DNA of 6,819 nucleotides from Bacillota bacterium (lineage in GTDB: Bacteria; Bacillota; Clostridia; Peptostreptococcales; Anaerovoracaceae), in NCBI GenBank assembly GCA_017523605.1, contig JAFWVZ010000233.1, positions 1-6,819 of the forward strand, read 5' to 3'. Every line of letters starts with the position of its first letter. Position 1 is the first letter of the stretch. The notes beneath the pieces are model-generated. The model saw only the letters and a program-made list of their open reading frames with translations, did not search any database and was not told the DNA's origin. A program made the position numbers and the translations under genes. Of the stretch, positions 5,339 to 6,819 are shown one piece after another.

Positions 5339-5435
5339 GGTAGGTCTCCTGTCGTTTGCTATGCCGAAAGCCCTCCGGGGGCTGATGTTTCAGGTGTTTT
5401 GCTGCGGTGCCTGCCGGTCCGCGGCATCCGATGCG
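5339..5435 (-). other. Gap between udk and the synthase-like gene, with small hairpins
   Basis: The 97-base gap contains AGCCC/GGGCT (5383-5379 with 5373-5369, loop 5 nt), followed on the - strand by TTCGG rather than a T-run, plus GCATC/GATGC just after the udk stop. No promoter was convincing. Partial attenuation is possible, but the genes may still be co-transcribed. Confidence 0.3.
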
Positions 5436-6059
5436 TTACTGCTTGTTCAGACGTTCTTTGATCAGACTTATCACCATCTCCCTGGCAACGCTGTTGTGCG
5501 CGCCCTCCGGGATTATTACGTCCGCAAGCTTCTTGTACGGCTCAACGTAGGCCTCGTGCATAGGCTTTACGGTATTGAGGTACTGATCTATTACTGATTC
5601 CACGCTGCGTCCGCGCTTTATGACGTCGCGGTGCACGCGCCTCAGGATCCTTACGTCCGCATCCGTATCCACGAACACTTTTATGTCCATAAGCTCCACC
5701 AGCTGCGGGAACGCAAAGAGCAGTATTCCGTCCAGTATTATTACCGGCGTTGCCTTTACGGTCTCCCAGGGCTGGCTGCTGCGATTGTGTATGGTAAAGT
5801 CGTAGACCGGGATCTTGGTATCCCGACCGGCCTTAAGCTCCTTTACGCACTCTATCATTATGTCCGCGTCGAAGGCGTCCGGGTGGTCGTAGTTGGTCCT
5901 GGTGCGCTCCTCGTAGGTGGTGTTCGGCTGATATTTGTAGAAGGAATCCATGGATACTATGGATGCCCTGTCGCCGAACTCCTCTTTTATCTTCCTGGCC
6001 AGAGTGCTTTTTCCGCTGCCGCTTCCGCCGCAGATGCCTATTACTATGTTACCTGCCAT
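5436..6059 (-). CDS. udk: Uridine kinase
   Basis: A 207-aa protein of normal length for uridine kinase, which phosphorylates uridine (and cytidine) to UMP (CMP) with ATP or GTP in pyrimidine salvage. The P-loop is GGSGSGKST (11-19). MDSFYK (37-42) carries the Asp that binds and activates the nucleoside ribose. NYDHPDAFD (56-64), IPVYDF (83-88) and LDGIL (109-113) are family landmarks. The Arg-rich lid RRVHRDVIKRGRS (140-152) precedes a PMHEAYVEP-type segment (166-174). The start at 6059 is chosen because the protein family begins there; a longer in-frame start at 6143 would add 28 residues that belong to the tdk frame. The ATG overlaps the tdk stop by 11 nt, with AGGAAG 9 nt upstream inside tdk, so the two kinases are translated together. 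Confidence 0.95.
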   Translation of the reverse strand: MAGNIVIGICGGSGSGKSTLARKIKEEFGDRASIVSMDSFYKYQPNTTYEERTRTNYDHPDAFDADIMIECVKELKAGRDTKIPVYDFTIHNRSSQPWETVKATPVIILDGILLFAFPQLVELMDIKVFVDTDADVRILRRVHRDVIKRGRSVESVIDQYLNTVKPMHEAYVEPYKKLADVIIPEGAHNSVAREMVISLIKERLNKQ

Positions 6060-6645
6060 TTTTACGCGCTTCCTGTTCTTTTTTCTTTTCCAGCCAGCAC
6101 TTTCTGCACATGGCGTGATATCTGTCGTTGCCGCCCAGCACAACCTGATCGCCCTCGAAGACCACGTCGCCGTTGTCGTCCAGGCGGGCGTTTACGGTAG
6201 CCTTGGAACCGCAGTCGCAGACGGACTTTATCTCCGATATGGACTCCGCTATCTCCATAAGCCTGCGGCTTCCGGGGAAGAAGTGCGTCTGGAAGTCCGT
6301 GCGCAGTCCGAAGCACAGCACCGCAACGTCGAAGTCTATGGTTACCTGCGCCAGCTGGTCCACCTGCTCCGGGGTAAGGAACTGGCATTCGTCCACGATG
6401 ACGGCCTTGCAGTCCCTGTACTGCTCCGCGTAGAGCTTGTAGGCGTCCTCCTCCGGAGTAAGCACCACGGCCTTGGATTCCAGGCCTATCCTGGACCTTA
6501 CAACGTCCGAACCGTCGCGCGTGTCTGTGGACGGCTTAAGTAAGAGCACCTTCATGTTGCGCTCTTCGTAGTTATACTTGGTGACAAGCGCCTGGGCGGT
6601 CTTTGAAGAGCCCATTGCCCCGTATTTGAAATATAGTTTTGCCAT
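6049..6645 (-). CDS. tdk: Thymidine kinase (type II)
   Basis: A 198-aa protein, the usual length for bacterial type II thymidine kinase, which converts thymidine to dTMP. The P-loop reads GAMGSSKT (9-16), with Ser14 in place of the commoner Gly before Lys15. VDECQF (84-89) contains the catalytic Glu86 of the DExQ motif. FGLRTDFQ (112-119) and FFPGS (122-126) belong to the thymidine-binding lasso region. Four cysteines, C143, C145, C180 and C183, form the structural zinc site. The start has AAGGAG 7 nt upstream. The 3' end overlaps udk by 11 nt. The pair provides the salvage entry for deoxythymidine and uridine and probably forms one transcript with the synthase-like and AAA+ genes downstream. 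Confidence 0.95.
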   Translation of the reverse strand: MAKLYFKYGAMGSSKTAQALVTKYNYEERNMKVLLLKPSTDTRDGSDVVRSRIGLESKAVVLTPEEDAYKLYAEQYRDCKAVIVDECQFLTPEQVDQLAQVTIDFDVAVLCFGLRTDFQTHFFPGSRRLMEIAESISEIKSVCDCGSKATVNARLDDNGDVVFEGDQVVLGGNDRYHAMCRKCWLEKKKEQEARKNGR

Positions 6646-6738
6646 GCTGCGTCTCCTTTTAGGGATGCCGAGGGTCTTATCGATGCGCTGTCCGCTGCAG
6701 CCTGTACCGTACGGTCTGCAGCAGACGGTCCTTTATGG
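6646..6738 (-). other. Gap upstream of tdk with palindromes
   Basis: This 93-base gap contains the perfect palindrome ACCGTACGGT (6706-6715), two CTGCAG words and a second ACGGTC (6725-6730), so several competing hairpins can form. None is followed by a T-run. I see no clear -35/-10 pair on the - strand. It may hold a regulatory site for tdk or only a processing hairpin. Confidence 0.25.
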
Positions 6739-6819
6739 CTACTCTATTACGTCCAGTATCAGCGGCATCTGCTCCGGAGCTTCTTTCCAGAAACCGGTGG
6801 ACGAGAGCATAAGCTCCGC
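6739..6819 (-). CDS. C-terminal end of an unidentified protein (partial)
   Basis: On the - strand an open frame enters from the right edge and ends at TAG (6741-6739) after 26 codons, finishing in PLILDVIE. Codon use and GC level match the kinases downstream. Its strand and its 93-base spacing to tdk, with no terminator, suggest it heads or belongs to the same gene row. The fragment is too short to assign a family. Confidence 0.55.
   Translation of the reverse strand, partial: AELMLSSTGFWKEAPEQMPLILDVIE

Noticed and set aside
5369..5383. AGCCC/GGGCT hairpin as a terminator of udk
   Set aside because: Only 5 bp and followed by TTCGG without a T-run; at most a weak attenuator.
6060..6143. Longer start for udk adding 28 residues
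   Set aside because: The extra part lies within the tdk coding region in another frame, and the family begins at the MAGNIVIGI start.
1..6819. CRISPR array, tRNA, rRNA, transposase or integrase
   Set aside because: No regularly spaced repeats, no tRNA-like cloverleaf with a T-loop motif, and no transposase or integrase motifs were found on either strand.

Overview
The window looks like chromosomal DNA of a Gram-positive anaerobe of the Clostridia (Bacillota). The reasons are strong AGGAGG-type ribosome binding sites about 7 nt before most starts, consensus sigma-A-type promoters, hairpin-plus-T terminators, a lipobox lipoprotein, and tdk and udk proteins of Firmicutes type. A finer placement is not supported by what I can see.

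The window has two halves. The left part (about 1-2600, mostly + strand, visibly AT-richer after base 125) looks accessory. It holds a GC-rich hairpin-forming segment at the edge, a terminator, a small internally duplicated hypothetical protein (294-569), a membrane-anchored XRE-type regulator (630-1355) and a lipoprotein (1488-2180) closed by a strong terminator. A gap of about 450 bases follows. It is not empty: it carries a good + strand promoter, a 10-bp-stem terminator, and on the - strand a double hairpin plus a fragment that resemble the 3' end of a Hol_Tox-type type I toxin locus without its hydrophobic toxin. A near-consensus promoter then drives a six-TM membrane protein (2632-3198).

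The right part (3200-6819, all - strand, GC-richer) is a compact gene row. Read in its own direction it runs: 3' end of an unidentified gene, thymidine kinase (tdk), uridine kinase (udk, start overlapping the tdk stop by 11 nt), a divergent thymidylate-synthase-fold protein, and a CbbX/SpoVK-like AAA+ ATPase whose ATG directly follows the TAG of the synthase-like gene. tdk and udk are pyrimidine salvage kinases. The synthase-like protein keeps the nucleotide-side catalytic residues of thymidylate synthase but not the recognisable folate-side N-terminal motif or the usual C-terminal tail.

The best candidate for something undescribed is the coupled pair of synthase-like protein and AAA+ ATPase. 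CbbX-class AAA+ proteins remodel a partner enzyme (Rubisco), so this ATPase may service the synthase-like enzyme or a complex around it. That link is an inference from gene order. The second candidate is the two-strand small RNA locus at about 2329-2553.
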